Positions 17,838-27,012 of a DNA stretch of 64,000 nt are shown piece after piece. Numbering within the stretch: the first letter of the stretch is position 1; every line of letters starts with the position of its first letter. The translations under genes and the position numbers were made by a program. The notes below the pieces were generated by a model. The model saw only the letters and a list, made by a program, of their open reading frames with translations. It did no database searches and was not told the DNA's origin. Source of the stretch: Nucisporomicrobium flavum (GTDB lineage Bacteria > Actinomycetota > Actinomycetes > Mycobacteriales > Micromonosporaceae); assembly GCF_016464385.1 (NCBI RefSeq), contig NZ_JADMLH010000004.1:248001-312000 (forward strand). The letters run 5' to 3'.

Positions 17838-19763
17838 TCAGCGGTTCAGTTCCGTCAGGAAGCGCTTGACGATCGGGACCGCCGCCTCAGCGCCCGCGCC
17901 GCCGCGCTGCACCATCACCGCGAAGGCCACGTCGTCCTGCCAGCCCACGAACCAGGCGTGGGTCTCCTCGGACTTGTCGGCGAACTCGGCCGTGCCGGTC
18001 TTGCCGTACACGTCGCCGCCCGGTACGTCCTGCAGGTCGTCGCCGGTGCCCTTGGTCACGACCTCGCGCATCAGCGTGTGCAGCGGGTCGGTCGACGTGG
18101 CGGCGAGCTTGGGGCCGTCGGGGGCCGGCTTGGACGGTGCCGGGTCGAGGATGAGCCGGGGTTGCTTGAACTGGCCGCGGGCCACCGCCGCCGTGGCGCC
18201 GGCCATGGCGAGCGGGCTCACCGCCGTGGCGCCCTGGCCGAAGGTTGCCGCCGCGAGTTCCGTGGGGCTGTCGGCCGGGGACAGTTTGCCGGAGAAGGCC
18301 GCCGTGCCCAGGTCCCACTCCGCGCCGATGCCGAGCTTCGTGGTGGCGTCCTTGAGGCCGTCCGCGCCGAGCTTCGAGGAGAGCTCGACGAACGCCGTGT
18401 TGCACGACTTGGCGAAGTCGGTGCGGAACGGTACCGAGCCGAGGACCATGTCGTGGGAGTTCTTGAACTCGCGGCCGGCGACCTTCCTGGTCTTCGGGCA
18501 GGCCACCACTCCGTCGAGGGTGACCGCCTTCTTGTCCAGCAGGCCCAGTGTGGACACCATCTTGAAGGTGGAGCCGGGCGGGACCTGGCCGCTCAGCGCG
18601 GTGTCCACGCCGCCGCCGTCGGGGCCGTTGGCGACCGCGAGCACCGACGAGTCGCTGATCCGGATCGCCACCAGCGCGCTCGGCTGTTTCTCCGCGGCGA
18701 CCGCAACGTCGGCCGCGTTCTGCGTACGGGTGTCCAGCGTGATCTTGATCGGCTTCCCGGCCACCGGCTCGATGCTGTAGAGCTGCGAGTCCTCGATCTT
18801 GTCGTCCGGGGTCTTGCGCGCGATCACCACGGCCTGTCCGGGTGTGCCGCGCAGCTGGGCGTCGTACCGCTGCTGCAGCCCGCCGTGGCCGACCTGGTCG
18901 CCCTGGGCCATCGTGTCCGGGTTGGCGTCGAGGTCCTCGCGGGTGGCCTCGTCCACGGTGCCGATCGTGGCCCGGGCGAACGGCCGGGTGGGCGCGAGCT
19001 CGCGCTGCTCGTCGTGGAACAGGGTGCCCCCGAGGGCGTTCAGCTTGGCGCTCACCTTGGCGAAGTCGGCCTGGCGGAGGGTGACCACGTCGACGAACGC
19101 GTCGGGCTTCGAGTTGCGTACCCGGGTGGCGAGGTCGTCGGTGTCGAGGTCGACCTTGACCGTCTTCAGCGTCGTGCCGAGCTCCTTGAAGAGCTTCGCC
19201 TGGTCCTCGACCTGGTCCGGCCGGATGCCGACGACCACGACCGCGCGCTTGGTCACCAGCGGCTTGCCGTCGGGGCCGAGCAGGTCCGCCCGGTCGGCGG
19301 CCTTGCGGCGCAGCTCCAGCCGGTCGCCGTCGGTGAGCTCGCTGTGCACGAGCGCCGGCTCCCACACCACGCGCCAGCCGTCGGAGTTCGCCTTCGTCAG
19401 CCGTACGGTGCTCTGGTACGACCACGCGGAGCCGCCCGGCAGCGTCCAGTCGACCTTGATGGGGGCGGACGCGATGTCGCCGGTCTCCTTCGCCTCGCCC
19501 TGCTGCGACAGCAGGACGGACGACTTCGCCAGGTCGCCCGAGAGGCCCTGGAGCCGGGCGTACACGTCCTCGGCCGAGATCCGGCCGCCCGCCGCGGTGA
19601 CGAAGCCGACCTTGCTCAGGTTGCCGTTGCGCCAGCCGTCGAGGAAGGCCTTGACCGTGTCGCCGGGCCCGCTGGAGCCCGAGCAGGCGGCCAGCAGGGA
19701 GCCGGCGAGCGCGAGCCCGGCCAGCGCGGCGACGGCTCGGCGGCCTCGTCCGGTCCGGTGCAT
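17838..19763 (-). CDS. Lipoprotein class B penicillin-binding protein (transpeptidase)
   Basis: A 641-residue peptidoglycan transpeptidase anchored as a lipoprotein: Cys in LLAACSG (about residue 26). Order: MecA_N (NTF2-like) domain about 35-150, dimerisation/pedestal domain about 155-330, transpeptidase about 345-635. Active-site motifs: PPGSTFK (SxxK, nucleophile Ser), SCN (SxN) and KTGTAEF (KTG). The MecA_N domain places it in the PBP3/MecA-like group found in many actinomycetes, which crosslinks cell wall outside the membrane. Start ATG 19763 with GGGGAGGGG upstream. It is divergent from the glutamate dehydrogenase. Confidence 0.93.
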   Translation of the reverse strand: MHRTGRGRRAVAALAGLALAGSLLAACSGSSGPGDTVKAFLDGWRNGNLSKVGFVTAAGGRISAEDVYARLQGLSGDLAKSSVLLSQQGEAKETGDIASAPIKVDWTLPGGSAWSYQSTVRLTKANSDGWRVVWEPALVHSELTDGDRLELRRKAADRADLLGPDGKPLVTKRAVVVVGIRPDQVEDQAKLFKELGTTLKTVKVDLDTDDLATRVRNSKPDAFVDVVTLRQADFAKVSAKLNALGGTLFHDEQRELAPTRPFARATIGTVDEATREDLDANPDTMAQGDQVGHGGLQQRYDAQLRGTPGQAVVIARKTPDDKIEDSQLYSIEPVAGKPIKITLDTRTQNAADVAVAAEKQPSALVAIRISDSSVLAVANGPDGGGVDTALSGQVPPGSTFKMVSTLGLLDKKAVTLDGVVACPKTRKVAGREFKNSHDMVLGSVPFRTDFAKSCNTAFVELSSKLGADGLKDATTKLGIGAEWDLGTAAFSGKLSPADSPTELAAATFGQGATAVSPLAMAGATAAVARGQFKQPRLILDPAPSKPAPDGPKLAATSTDPLHTLMREVVTKGTGDDLQDVPGGDVYGKTGTAEFADKSEETHAWFVGWQDDVAFAVMVQRGGAGAEAAVPIVKRFLTELNR

Positions 19764-19977
19764 GAGGTGGCCCCTCCCCAGGTACGAATCAGGAAACGTA
19801 CGGAACGGTAACCTCCCCGCGCTCGTCCGGAGCGCCCGCGCTGCGTGAGATGTGTCTAATTCGTTGTCGGATCTTCGCCTGCGCACCCGGGGTGTGCCCG
19901 GCTCCGGTTGGGCAGGATCTAGGCTGGAGCTGCGAAACGTCGACCCACAATGCCGTGGGTGAGGGGAGCCGTCTGTC

Positions 19978-22900
19978 ATGCCTGTCGCCGACGAGGCCGC
20001 CGCCGATTCCGGTCCCGAGCTGGATTTCGAACCGGGCCCCGGGCTAGCCCTCACGGGGCGGCTCGGCACCTCCGACGACGAGCTCGACGAGCCGTTGCCG
20101 AACGCGGAACGGCTCGTCACCGAGGCCGTGGCGCTCGCCGGGGACGATCACGGCACCGCGGCGCTCGTGGGCCGGTTCTGGCGCTTCGCGCCGGACGAGG
20201 AGCTCGTCGGCTACACCCCGGCGGAGATGTTCGAGGCCGCCGGCCGGCACCGGGAGCTCGCCGCCGAGCGGCTGCCGGGTGAGCTGAAGCTCGACATCAG
20301 CGCCCCGTCCGAGGCGCAGCCGCACACGGTCATCTCGATCGTCACCGACGACATGCCGTTCCTGGTCGACTCGGTGGTCGAGCTGCTCACGGCGTACCAG
20401 CTCAGCGTGCACCTGCTGGTCCACCCGCTGATCGTGGTGCGCCGGGAGCCGCTGGGCGCCCTCGCGCAGGTCGAGGCGGACGTCGAGCCCGACGACGCGA
20501 TCGACGGCGACCTGGTGGAGAGCTGGATCCGCGTCGAGATCGACCCGGTCCGCACCGCGGAGGCCCGCGAGCACCTGCACAACGAGCTGCGCCGGATCCT
20601 CACCGACGTCCGCGACGCCGTCGACGACTGGCCCCGCATGCGGCAGCGCGCGCTGGTGATCGCCGACGAGCTGGCGGCCGCCCGCGGCTCCGAGCGCAAG
20701 CTGCCGGTGCCGGACAAGGACGTCACCGACACGATCGAGCTGCTCAAGTGGCTGGCGCACGACCACTTCACGTTCCTGGGCTACCGCGAGTACCACCTCG
20801 GCGGCGACGGTGACCTGCTCGCGGTCGTGCCGGGCAGCGGGCTCGGCATCCTGCGCGGCGAGCAGAGCACCCCGCGCAAACTGTCCTCGATGGCGCCGGA
20901 AGCACGCCAGCGGGCGCTGGAGAAACGGCTGCTGATCATCACGAAGGCCAACTCGCGGGCGACCGTGCACCGGTCGGCGTACCTCGATTACATCGGCGTG
21001 AAGGTCTTCAACGACCGCGGCGAGGTGTGCGGCGAGCGCCGGTTCCTGGGCCTGTTCTCCAGCTCCGCGTACCGCACCAGCGTGCGTGAGCTGCCGGTGG
21101 TGCGTCGCAAGGTCATGGAGGTGCTGGACCGCTCCGGCCTGTCGCCGCGCGGGCACTCCGGCAAGGACCTGCTGCAGATCCTCGAGACGTACCCGCGCGA
21201 CGAGCTCTTCCAGATCAAGACCGATGACCTGTATGAGGCGGTCGTCGGCGTGCTGCGCATGGCGGGGCGTCGGCAGCTGCGGCTGTTCCTGCGCCGAGAC
21301 GGGTACGGCCGCTTCATCTCGTGCCTGATCTACCTGCCACGCGACCGCTTCACGACCGCCAACCGCCAGGCCATGCAGGAGATCCTGCTGCGGGAGCTGA
21401 ACGGCATCGGCGTCGACTACACCACCCGGGTCACCGAGCGGATGCTCGCGCGGGTGCACTTCATCGTGCGCACGGACCCGTCGGACCCGCCCGGCGCGGT
21501 GGACCCGAACGCGCTGGCCGAGATGCTCGCCGACGCCACCCGCATGTGGGACGACGACTTCTCGCTGGTGCTCGAACGCAAGCTCGGCGAGGAGCCGGCC
21601 AAGGCGCTGTTCCACCGGTACGCGGCAGCCTTCCCGGACAGCTACAAGGACGGGCACACGCCGTACGAGGCGGTGCAGGACATCGCCAAGCTGGAGTTGC
21701 TGGAGGAGTCCGGGCAGCTCGAGATGCACCTGTACCGCAAGCGGCGGCTGAACCGCGACGGCTGCGCCGAACCCGACGACCACGACGTGCGGTTCAAGGT
21801 TTTCCGGTACGGCGAGCCGATGATGCTCTCCGCCGTCCTGCCCGTGCTGCACTCGCTGGGCGCGAAGGTCGTCGACGAGCGCCCGTACGAGGTCCGCCGC
21901 GCCGACGGCACCGTCTACCTGTACGACTTCGGCCTGCTGCCACCGGCCGCGCACCGGGAGCTGTCCGAGGTGCGCCCGCAGGTGGAGAACGCGTTCGCGG
22001 CGGCCTGGCAGAACGAGGCCGAGGTGGACGGCTTCAACGAGCTGGTGCTGCGCGCGGGGCTGACGTGGCGGCAGGTCGTGGTGCTGCGGGCGTACGCGAA
22101 ATATCAGCGGCAGACCGGCGCCGTCTTCTCCCAGCGGTACGTCGAATCGACCTTCATCGCCTACCCGGAGATCACCCGCCTGCTGGTGCGGCTCTTCGAG
22201 ACCCGGTTCTCGCCGCAGCTGGAGATCGGCGAGGACGAGCGGGCGCGCGTGGCCGACGACCTGGTCGAGCAGGTGACCGGGCTGCTCGACGGCGTGGACA
22301 GCCTGGACCAGGACCGCATCCTGAGGTCGTACCTGACGCTCATCCAGGCGACCCTGCGCACCAGCTTCTTCCAGCGCGGCGCCGATGCGCGACCCAAGTC
22401 CTACGTCGCGTTCAAGCTGGACCCGCAGGCGATCCCGGACCTGCCGCAGCCCCGGCCGAAGTTCGAGATCTTCGTCTACTCGCCCCGGTTCGAGGGGGTG
22501 CACCTGCGCTTCGGCGCGGTCGCGCGCGGCGGTCTGCGCTGGTCCGACCGGCGTGAGGACTTCCGTACGGAGATTCTCGGCCTGGTCAAGGCGCAGATGG
22601 TGAAGAACGCGGTGATCGTGCCGGTGGGTGCCAAGGGCGGCTTCGTGCTCAAGCAGAAGCCGGGCGACCGGGACGAGGCCGTGGAGTGCTACCGCCTGTT
22701 CATCGGCGCGCTGCTCGACGTCACCGACAACATCCACAGTGGCAAGATCATCCCACCGGTGGACGTGGTACGCCACGACGCCGACGACCCGTACCTGGTG
22801 GTGGCGGCCGACAAGGGCACGGCCACGTTCTCCGACATCGCCAACGAGATCTCGGTCGGCAAGGAGTTCTGGCTGGGCGACGCGTTCGCCTCCGGCGGCT

Positions 22901-24951
22901 CGGCCGGGTACGACCACAAGAAGATGGGCATCACCGCCCGTGGCGCGTGGGAGTCGGTCAAGAAGCACTTCCGCGACCTGGGCGTCGACACCCAGTCGCA
23001 GGACTTCACCGTGGTCGGCATCGGCGACATGTCCGGCGACGTGTTCGGCAACGGCATGCTGCTCAGCGAGCACATCAAGCTCGTGGCCGCGTTCGACCAC
23101 CGGCACATCTTCCTCGACCCCGACCCCGATGCGGCGGCGTCGTTCGCCGAGCGGCGCCGGCTGTTCGACCTGCCCCGCTCCTCGTGGGCGGACTACGACG
23201 CGGCGCTCATCAGCGAGGGCGGCGGCGTGTACCCGCGTACGGCCAAGTCCGTCCCGGTGTCGCCGCAGGTGCGCGCGGCGCTGGGCCTGGGCGACGCCGC
23301 CGCGGTGAGCCCGCCGGAGCTGATGCGGGCGATCCTGCGCGCCCCGGTCGACCTGCTGTGGAACGGTGGCATCGGCACGTACGTCAAGGCGGCGTCGGAG
23401 ACCCACGCCGACGTCGGCGACAAGGCCAACGACCCGATCCGGGTCAACGGCCGCGAGCTGCGCGCCCGGGTGGTCGGCGAGGGCGGCAACCTGGGGCTCA
23501 CCCAGCGGAGCCGGATCGAGTACGCCCGCAGCGGCGGCCCGCGGGACGAGGAGGCGGAGACCGGTACGGGCGGGCGCATCTTCACCGACTTCATCGACAA
23601 CACCGCCGGCGTGGACTGCTCCGACCACGAGGTCAACATCAAGATCCTGCTCGGCGGCGCGGTGACCGAGGGCGAGATGACCCTGCCGGAGCGGGACGAA
23701 CTGCTGGCCGCGATGACCGACGAGGTCGCCGCCCTGGTGCTGCGGGACAACTACGAGCAGGCCACCGCGCTCGGCAACGCGCGGCAGCAGGCCCATTCGC
23801 TGCTCCCGGTGCACCGCCGGATGCTCACCGACATGGAGCAGGCGGGACAGCTCAACCGTGAACTGGAGGCGCTGCCCACCGACAAGGAGCTGGCGGCGCG
23901 CTACGAGGCGGGCGACGGGCTGACCGCGCCGGAGTTCGCGGTGCTGCTCGCGTACGTGAAGATCTCGCTCGAACGCCAGGTCCTCGCCGACGTCATCGTG
24001 GACGAGGAGTGGACCAACGGCGTGCTGGCCCGCTACTTCCCGACGCCGCTGCGGGAGCGGTTCGCCGCCCGGATGGCCGGTCACCGGCTGCGCCGGGAGA
24101 TCATCTCGACGTCGCTGGTCAATGAGGTGGTGAACCGCGGCGGCACGTCGTTCGTCTTCCGTGCCATGGAGGAGAGCGGCGCCTCGGCGGCCGACGTGAT
24201 CCGGGCGTACGTGGTGATCCGCGACGTGTACGGCCTCGGCGAGCTGTGGGAGGCGGCGGAGAAGCTCGACAACCGGGTGCCCACCTCCGCGCAGACCCTC
24301 GTCTACCTGGAGACCCGCCGCCTGCTGGACCGGGCCGTCCGCTGGCTCGTCAGCAACCGCCGCTCCCCGCTGGACGTGGCCGGCGAGATCGCCCGCCTGC
24401 AGCCCGGCGTCACCGCCCTGCTCGCCCAGCTGCCCCAGGTCGTCGTCGGCACCGAGCGCCGCTCGCAGGAGGCGCACGTCGACATGCTGGTGGAGAACGG
24501 CGTCCCGGAGGAGCTGGCCCGCCAGGTGGCCCGCGTCGTGTACGGCTTCGGCACGCTCGACATCCTCGAGACCGCCAAGGCCACCGACCGGGACCTCACC
24601 GAGGTGGCGGACGTCTACTTCGTCCTCTCGGAGCGTTTCCAGATCGACGTGCTGCTCTCGCACATCTCCCGCCTGCCGCGCGGCGACCGCTGGCAGACGC
24701 TGGCCCGCATGGCGCTGCGCTACGACCTCTACTCGGCGCTGGCCGGGCTGACGGCCGAGGTGCTGCAGTCGACGCCGGGGGACCTGCCGGCGGAGGACCG
24801 GGTGTCGCAGTGGGAGCACGTGAACGCGGCGTCGATCGCCCGGGCGGGCAACGCCATGGGCAACGTCTCGGACACCCCGGCCGACCTGGCGGCGCTGTCC
24901 GTGCTGCTGCGGCAGATCCGCACGCTGGTCAAGACGTCCTCGGCGGCCTGA
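19978..24951 (+). CDS. gdh: Large NAD-specific glutamate dehydrogenase (180-kDa class)
   Basis: A 1657-residue catabolic glutamate dehydrogenase (EC 1.4.1.2), the normal length of the 180-kDa class described from Streptomyces. The N-terminal half contains ACT-like regulatory regions (around VISIVTDDMPFLVDSVV, residue about 117), while the catalytic domain spans roughly 740-1230, with VARGGLRWSDRREDFRTE, NAVIVPVGAKGGFV (substrate Lys), FWLGDAFASGGSAGYDHK, GIGDMSGDVFGNGML and NGGIGTYVKA; a helical C-terminal region follows. Converts glutamate to 2-oxoglutarate and ammonium with NAD+. The ATG at 19978 has GAGGGGAG upstream. A possible -10 (TAGGCT) stands near 19919. Confidence 0.96.
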   Translation: MPVADEAAADSGPELDFEPGPGLALTGRLGTSDDELDEPLPNAERLVTEAVALAGDDHGTAALVGRFWRFAPDEELVGYTPAEMFEAAGRHRELAAERLPGELKLDISAPSEAQPHTVISIVTDDMPFLVDSVVELLTAYQLSVHLLVHPLIVVRREPLGALAQVEADVEPDDAIDGDLVESWIRVEIDPVRTAEAREHLHNELRRILTDVRDAVDDWPRMRQRALVIADELAAARGSERKLPVPDKDVTDTIELLKWLAHDHFTFLGYREYHLGGDGDLLAVVPGSGLGILRGEQSTPRKLSSMAPEARQRALEKRLLIITKANSRATVHRSAYLDYIGVKVFNDRGEVCGERRFLGLFSSSAYRTSVRELPVVRRKVMEVLDRSGLSPRGHSGKDLLQILETYPRDELFQIKTDDLYEAVVGVLRMAGRRQLRLFLRRDGYGRFISCLIYLPRDRFTTANRQAMQEILLRELNGIGVDYTTRVTERMLARVHFIVRTDPSDPPGAVDPNALAEMLADATRMWDDDFSLVLERKLGEEPAKALFHRYAAAFPDSYKDGHTPYEAVQDIAKLELLEESGQLEMHLYRKRRLNRDGCAEPDDHDVRFKVFRYGEPMMLSAVLPVLHSLGAKVVDERPYEVRRADGTVYLYDFGLLPPAAHRELSEVRPQVENAFAAAWQNEAEVDGFNELVLRAGLTWRQVVVLRAYAKYQRQTGAVFSQRYVESTFIAYPEITRLLVRLFETRFSPQLEIGEDERARVADDLVEQVTGLLDGVDSLDQDRILRSYLTLIQATLRTSFFQRGADARPKSYVAFKLDPQAIPDLPQPRPKFEIFVYSPRFEGVHLRFGAVARGGLRWSDRREDFRTEILGLVKAQMVKNAVIVPVGAKGGFVLKQKPGDRDEAVECYRLFIGALLDVTDNIHSGKIIPPVDVVRHDADDPYLVVAADKGTATFSDIANEISVGKEFWLGDAFASGGSAGYDHKKMGITARGAWESVKKHFRDLGVDTQSQDFTVVGIGDMSGDVFGNGMLLSEHIKLVAAFDHRHIFLDPDPDAAASFAERRRLFDLPRSSWADYDAALISEGGGVYPRTAKSVPVSPQVRAALGLGDAAAVSPPELMRAILRAPVDLLWNGGIGTYVKAASETHADVGDKANDPIRVNGRELRARVVGEGGNLGLTQRSRIEYARSGGPRDEEAETGTGGRIFTDFIDNTAGVDCSDHEVNIKILLGGAVTEGEMTLPERDELLAAMTDEVAALVLRDNYEQATALGNARQQAHSLLPVHRRMLTDMEQAGQLNRELEALPTDKELAARYEAGDGLTAPEFAVLLAYVKISLERQVLADVIVDEEWTNGVLARYFPTPLRERFAARMAGHRLRREIISTSLVNEVVNRGGTSFVFRAMEESGASAADVIRAYVVIRDVYGLGELWEAAEKLDNRVPTSAQTLVYLETRRLLDRAVRWLVSNRRSPLDVAGEIARLQPGVTALLAQLPQVVVGTERRSQEAHVDMLVENGVPEELARQVARVVYGFGTLDILETAKATDRDLTEVADVYFVLSERFQIDVLLSHISRLPRGDRWQTLARMALRYDLYSALAGLTAEVLQSTPGDLPAEDRVSQWEHVNAASIARAGNAMGNVSDTPADLAALSVLLRQIRTLVKTSSAA

Positions 24952-24982
24952 AGCGACCGGAAGCGACCGGAGGCCGGGCCCG

Positions 24983-25765
24983 TCAGGCGGGGCCGGCCTC
25001 CATGAAGGTGGCGATCGCCGCGGCGAGCCGTTGCGGTGCCTGCCGGTTGGCGCCGTGCCCCTGCCCGTGCATCAGGAGCCGGCGCGTGCGGGGGAGGGTG
25101 TGTTCGAGCGCGTCCAGCCGCTCGGCCAGATGCCGCGGTGACCGGTCCCCACCGATCAACAGGACGGGCACGCCGATCGTCGCGTACGCCGGGAGCCGGA
25201 CGCCGAGGGCATCGATGGCGTCGTTGTCGTCCAGCTGCCGGACGACCCTGTCCCGGTAGCCGGTGCGGCCGATCATGAAGCCGGCCACCGCCGCCCGCAC
25301 CGGGGATATGCGCACGACGTCCCGCAGGAAGATGGACAGCGCCTTGCCCGGCCGGTCGTCGGCGAGGGCGGCGCGCGCCGGGACCAGGCGGTCGCCGCCG
25401 AGCGGTTCGCCGATGACCACCGGGGGCTCGTAGAGGACCGCGCCCGCGTACCTCGCGGGATCGGCGGTGAGGGCCTCCAGTGCCAGAACGCCGCCGGAGG
25501 AGTGGCCGACGATCACGGGCCGGTCCAGCGTGGCGGCCACCGCGGCCACGTGCTGCACCTCGTCCGCCATGGTGACCGGGCGCGGCAGGTCCAGCCGGTA
25601 CTGCCTCCGGTGCAGCCGGACCGTGCGATACCGGTCCCGCAGCCGGTCGGTGACCTGCGACCAGGCCGTGCTGTCGCCCATGCCGCCGTGGACGACCAGG
25701 ATCGGCCGTCCCGTGCCCTCGTCGACCGCCTCCGCCACCGTGCCGTCCACCGTCGTCACCCGCAT
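24983..25765 (-). CDS. Alpha/beta-fold hydrolase
   Basis: A 260-residue alpha/beta hydrolase. Oxyanion segment VVHGGMGDSTAW (about residue 24), nucleophile elbow VGHSSGG (Ser about residue 90), a likely acidic residue in LLIGGDRS and the catalytic His in GQGHGAN near residue 240. A 55-residue cap-like insertion sits between. Substrate unknown. GGAGG lies 7 nt before ATG 25765. It is downstream of, and codirectional with, the MFS gene after a 45-nt gap, so the two may form an operon. Confidence 0.85.
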   Translation of the reverse strand: MRVTTVDGTVAEAVDEGTGRPILVVHGGMGDSTAWSQVTDRLRDRYRTVRLHRRQYRLDLPRPVTMADEVQHVAAVAATLDRPVIVGHSSGGVLALEALTADPARYAGAVLYEPPVVIGEPLGGDRLVPARAALADDRPGKALSIFLRDVVRISPVRAAVAGFMIGRTGYRDRVVRQLDDNDAIDALGVRLPAYATIGVPVLLIGGDRSPRHLAERLDALEHTLPRTRRLLMHGQGHGANRQAPQRLAAAIATFMEAGPA

Positions 25766-25810
25766 GGCTGGGCCTCCTCAGCGCCGCTGAACAGAAGCTA
25801 GCACCGGCCT

Positions 25811-26962
25811 TCAGTGCGGGGCCGGAGCCGCGGCTGGGCGCAGCACCCGGGCGGACAGGCCCATCACCGCGGTGAGCGCGACCACCAGGACGAACGACAC
25901 CGTCAGCGACGACAGGTGGGCGATGCCGCCGATGATGCCCGGCGCGACCAGGCCGCTGCCGTACGCGATGCCGGCCACGCCCGCGAGACTGCGCCCCGGA
26001 TGGTCCCCGATCCGCCCGGCCGTCGCGAAGACCAGCGGCACCACGACGGCGATCCCCACGCCGAGCAGGCCGAAGCCCAGCGCCACGATCGGCACCTGAC
26101 CGCCCAGCACGACGGTCACCGCGCCGACGCAGGCGCACACGGCCGCCAGCCGTACGGTGCTGACCGGTCCGAGGCGGTGGATCACCCGGTCCCCGGCGAA
26201 CCGGGCCACGGCCATGCTGATCGAGAACACGCTCACGGTCAGGGCGGCCGTGCTGGCCGCGCCGCCGAGCACGTCGCGGATGTACACGGCGGACCAGTCC
26301 AGGCCGGCGCCCTCGGCGAACACGGCGCAGAGCGCGACCAGCCCGATCGGCAGCACCGCACGGGACGGCAGCGCGAACGCCGGTGGGGCGTCGACCTCCG
26401 GCTCCGGCCGGTGCGGGAGCAGCCAGGCGGAGGCTGCCACGGACAGGACGGCGAGCGCGCCGGCGGCGATCAGGAAGTGCACGCGCGCGTCCAGGCCTGC
26501 CCGGGCGGCAAGGGCGGCGACGGCCGAGCCCGCCAGGCCGCCCACGCTCCAGAAGCCGTGGAAGCTGGACATCACCGAGCGGCCGTACCGCTCCTCGATG
26601 ACCACAGCCTGCGCGTTCATGGCCACGTCGGCGAGGCCGGCCGCGGCGCCGTAGAGGGCGAGCAGCGGGCAGAGCAGATAGATGGTCGTGGGCAGCGACG
26701 GCAGCATCAGCGCCGCACACCACAGGAGGATCAGCGTACGGGTGAGGGCGCGCAGGTCGTAGCGGTGCGCGAGGCGGCCGGAGAGCGGCATGGCGAGCAG
26801 CGCGCCGACCCCGGGCATGAGCAGCGCGAGGCCGAGCCCGCCCGCCCCGATGCCGGCGTGGTCCGCGATCCAGGGCACGCGCGCGGCGAAGGTGCCGGTC
26901 ACGGCCCCGTGCACGGCGAAGATCACCGAGGTGGCGGCCCGGGCGCGACGCAGGGTCTGCAT
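25811..26962 (-). CDS. MFS transporter, YbjJ/FucP-like permease
   Basis: A 383-residue membrane protein with twelve predicted helices; the A-motif-like loop GRLAHRYDLRALTR lies between helices 2 and 3 (about residues 62-75), and a shorter related loop in the second half. The N-terminal segment FAVHGAVTGTFAARVPWIAD is characteristic of a bacterial MFS subgroup with YbjJ-like members. Substrate unknown. It is divergent from copA across a 50-nt gap holding a copper-repressor-like palindrome, so it might be metal-regulated, but the palindrome abuts the copA start and need not act on this gene. Confidence 0.85.
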   Translation of the reverse strand: MQTLRRARAATSVIFAVHGAVTGTFAARVPWIADHAGIGAGGLGLALLMPGVGALLAMPLSGRLAHRYDLRALTRTLILLWCAALMLPSLPTTIYLLCPLLALYGAAAGLADVAMNAQAVVIEERYGRSVMSSFHGFWSVGGLAGSAVAALAARAGLDARVHFLIAAGALAVLSVAASAWLLPHRPEPEVDAPPAFALPSRAVLPIGLVALCAVFAEGAGLDWSAVYIRDVLGGAASTAALTVSVFSISMAVARFAGDRVIHRLGPVSTVRLAAVCACVGAVTVVLGGQVPIVALGFGLLGVGIAVVVPLVFATAGRIGDHPGRSLAGVAGIAYGSGLVAPGIIGGIAHLSSLTVSFVLVVALTAVMGLSARVLRPAAAPAPH

Positions 26963-26985
26963 GACGCGTCACAGTAGTCGCCGAC

Positions 26986-27000
26986 TACCCCCAGGGGGTA
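26986..27000. promoter_or_regulatory. CsoR-like operator at the copA promoter
   Basis: TACCCCCAGGGGGTA is a perfect inverted repeat around one A. CsoR-type copper repressors bind GC-rich palindromes of the form TACCCC-N-GGGGTA. It is followed at once by TATGGT (27001-27006), a -10-like hexamer 6 nt before the copA ATG, so a bound repressor would cover the promoter. No csoR gene is in the window. Confidence 0.7.
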
Positions 27001-27006
27001 TATGGT
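27001..27006 (+). promoter_or_regulatory. Leaderless-type -10 box of copA
   Basis: TATGGT lies 6 nt before ATG 27013 directly after the CsoR-like palindrome; no ribosome site is seen. Confidence 0.5.
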
Positions 27007-27012
27007 GGTGGC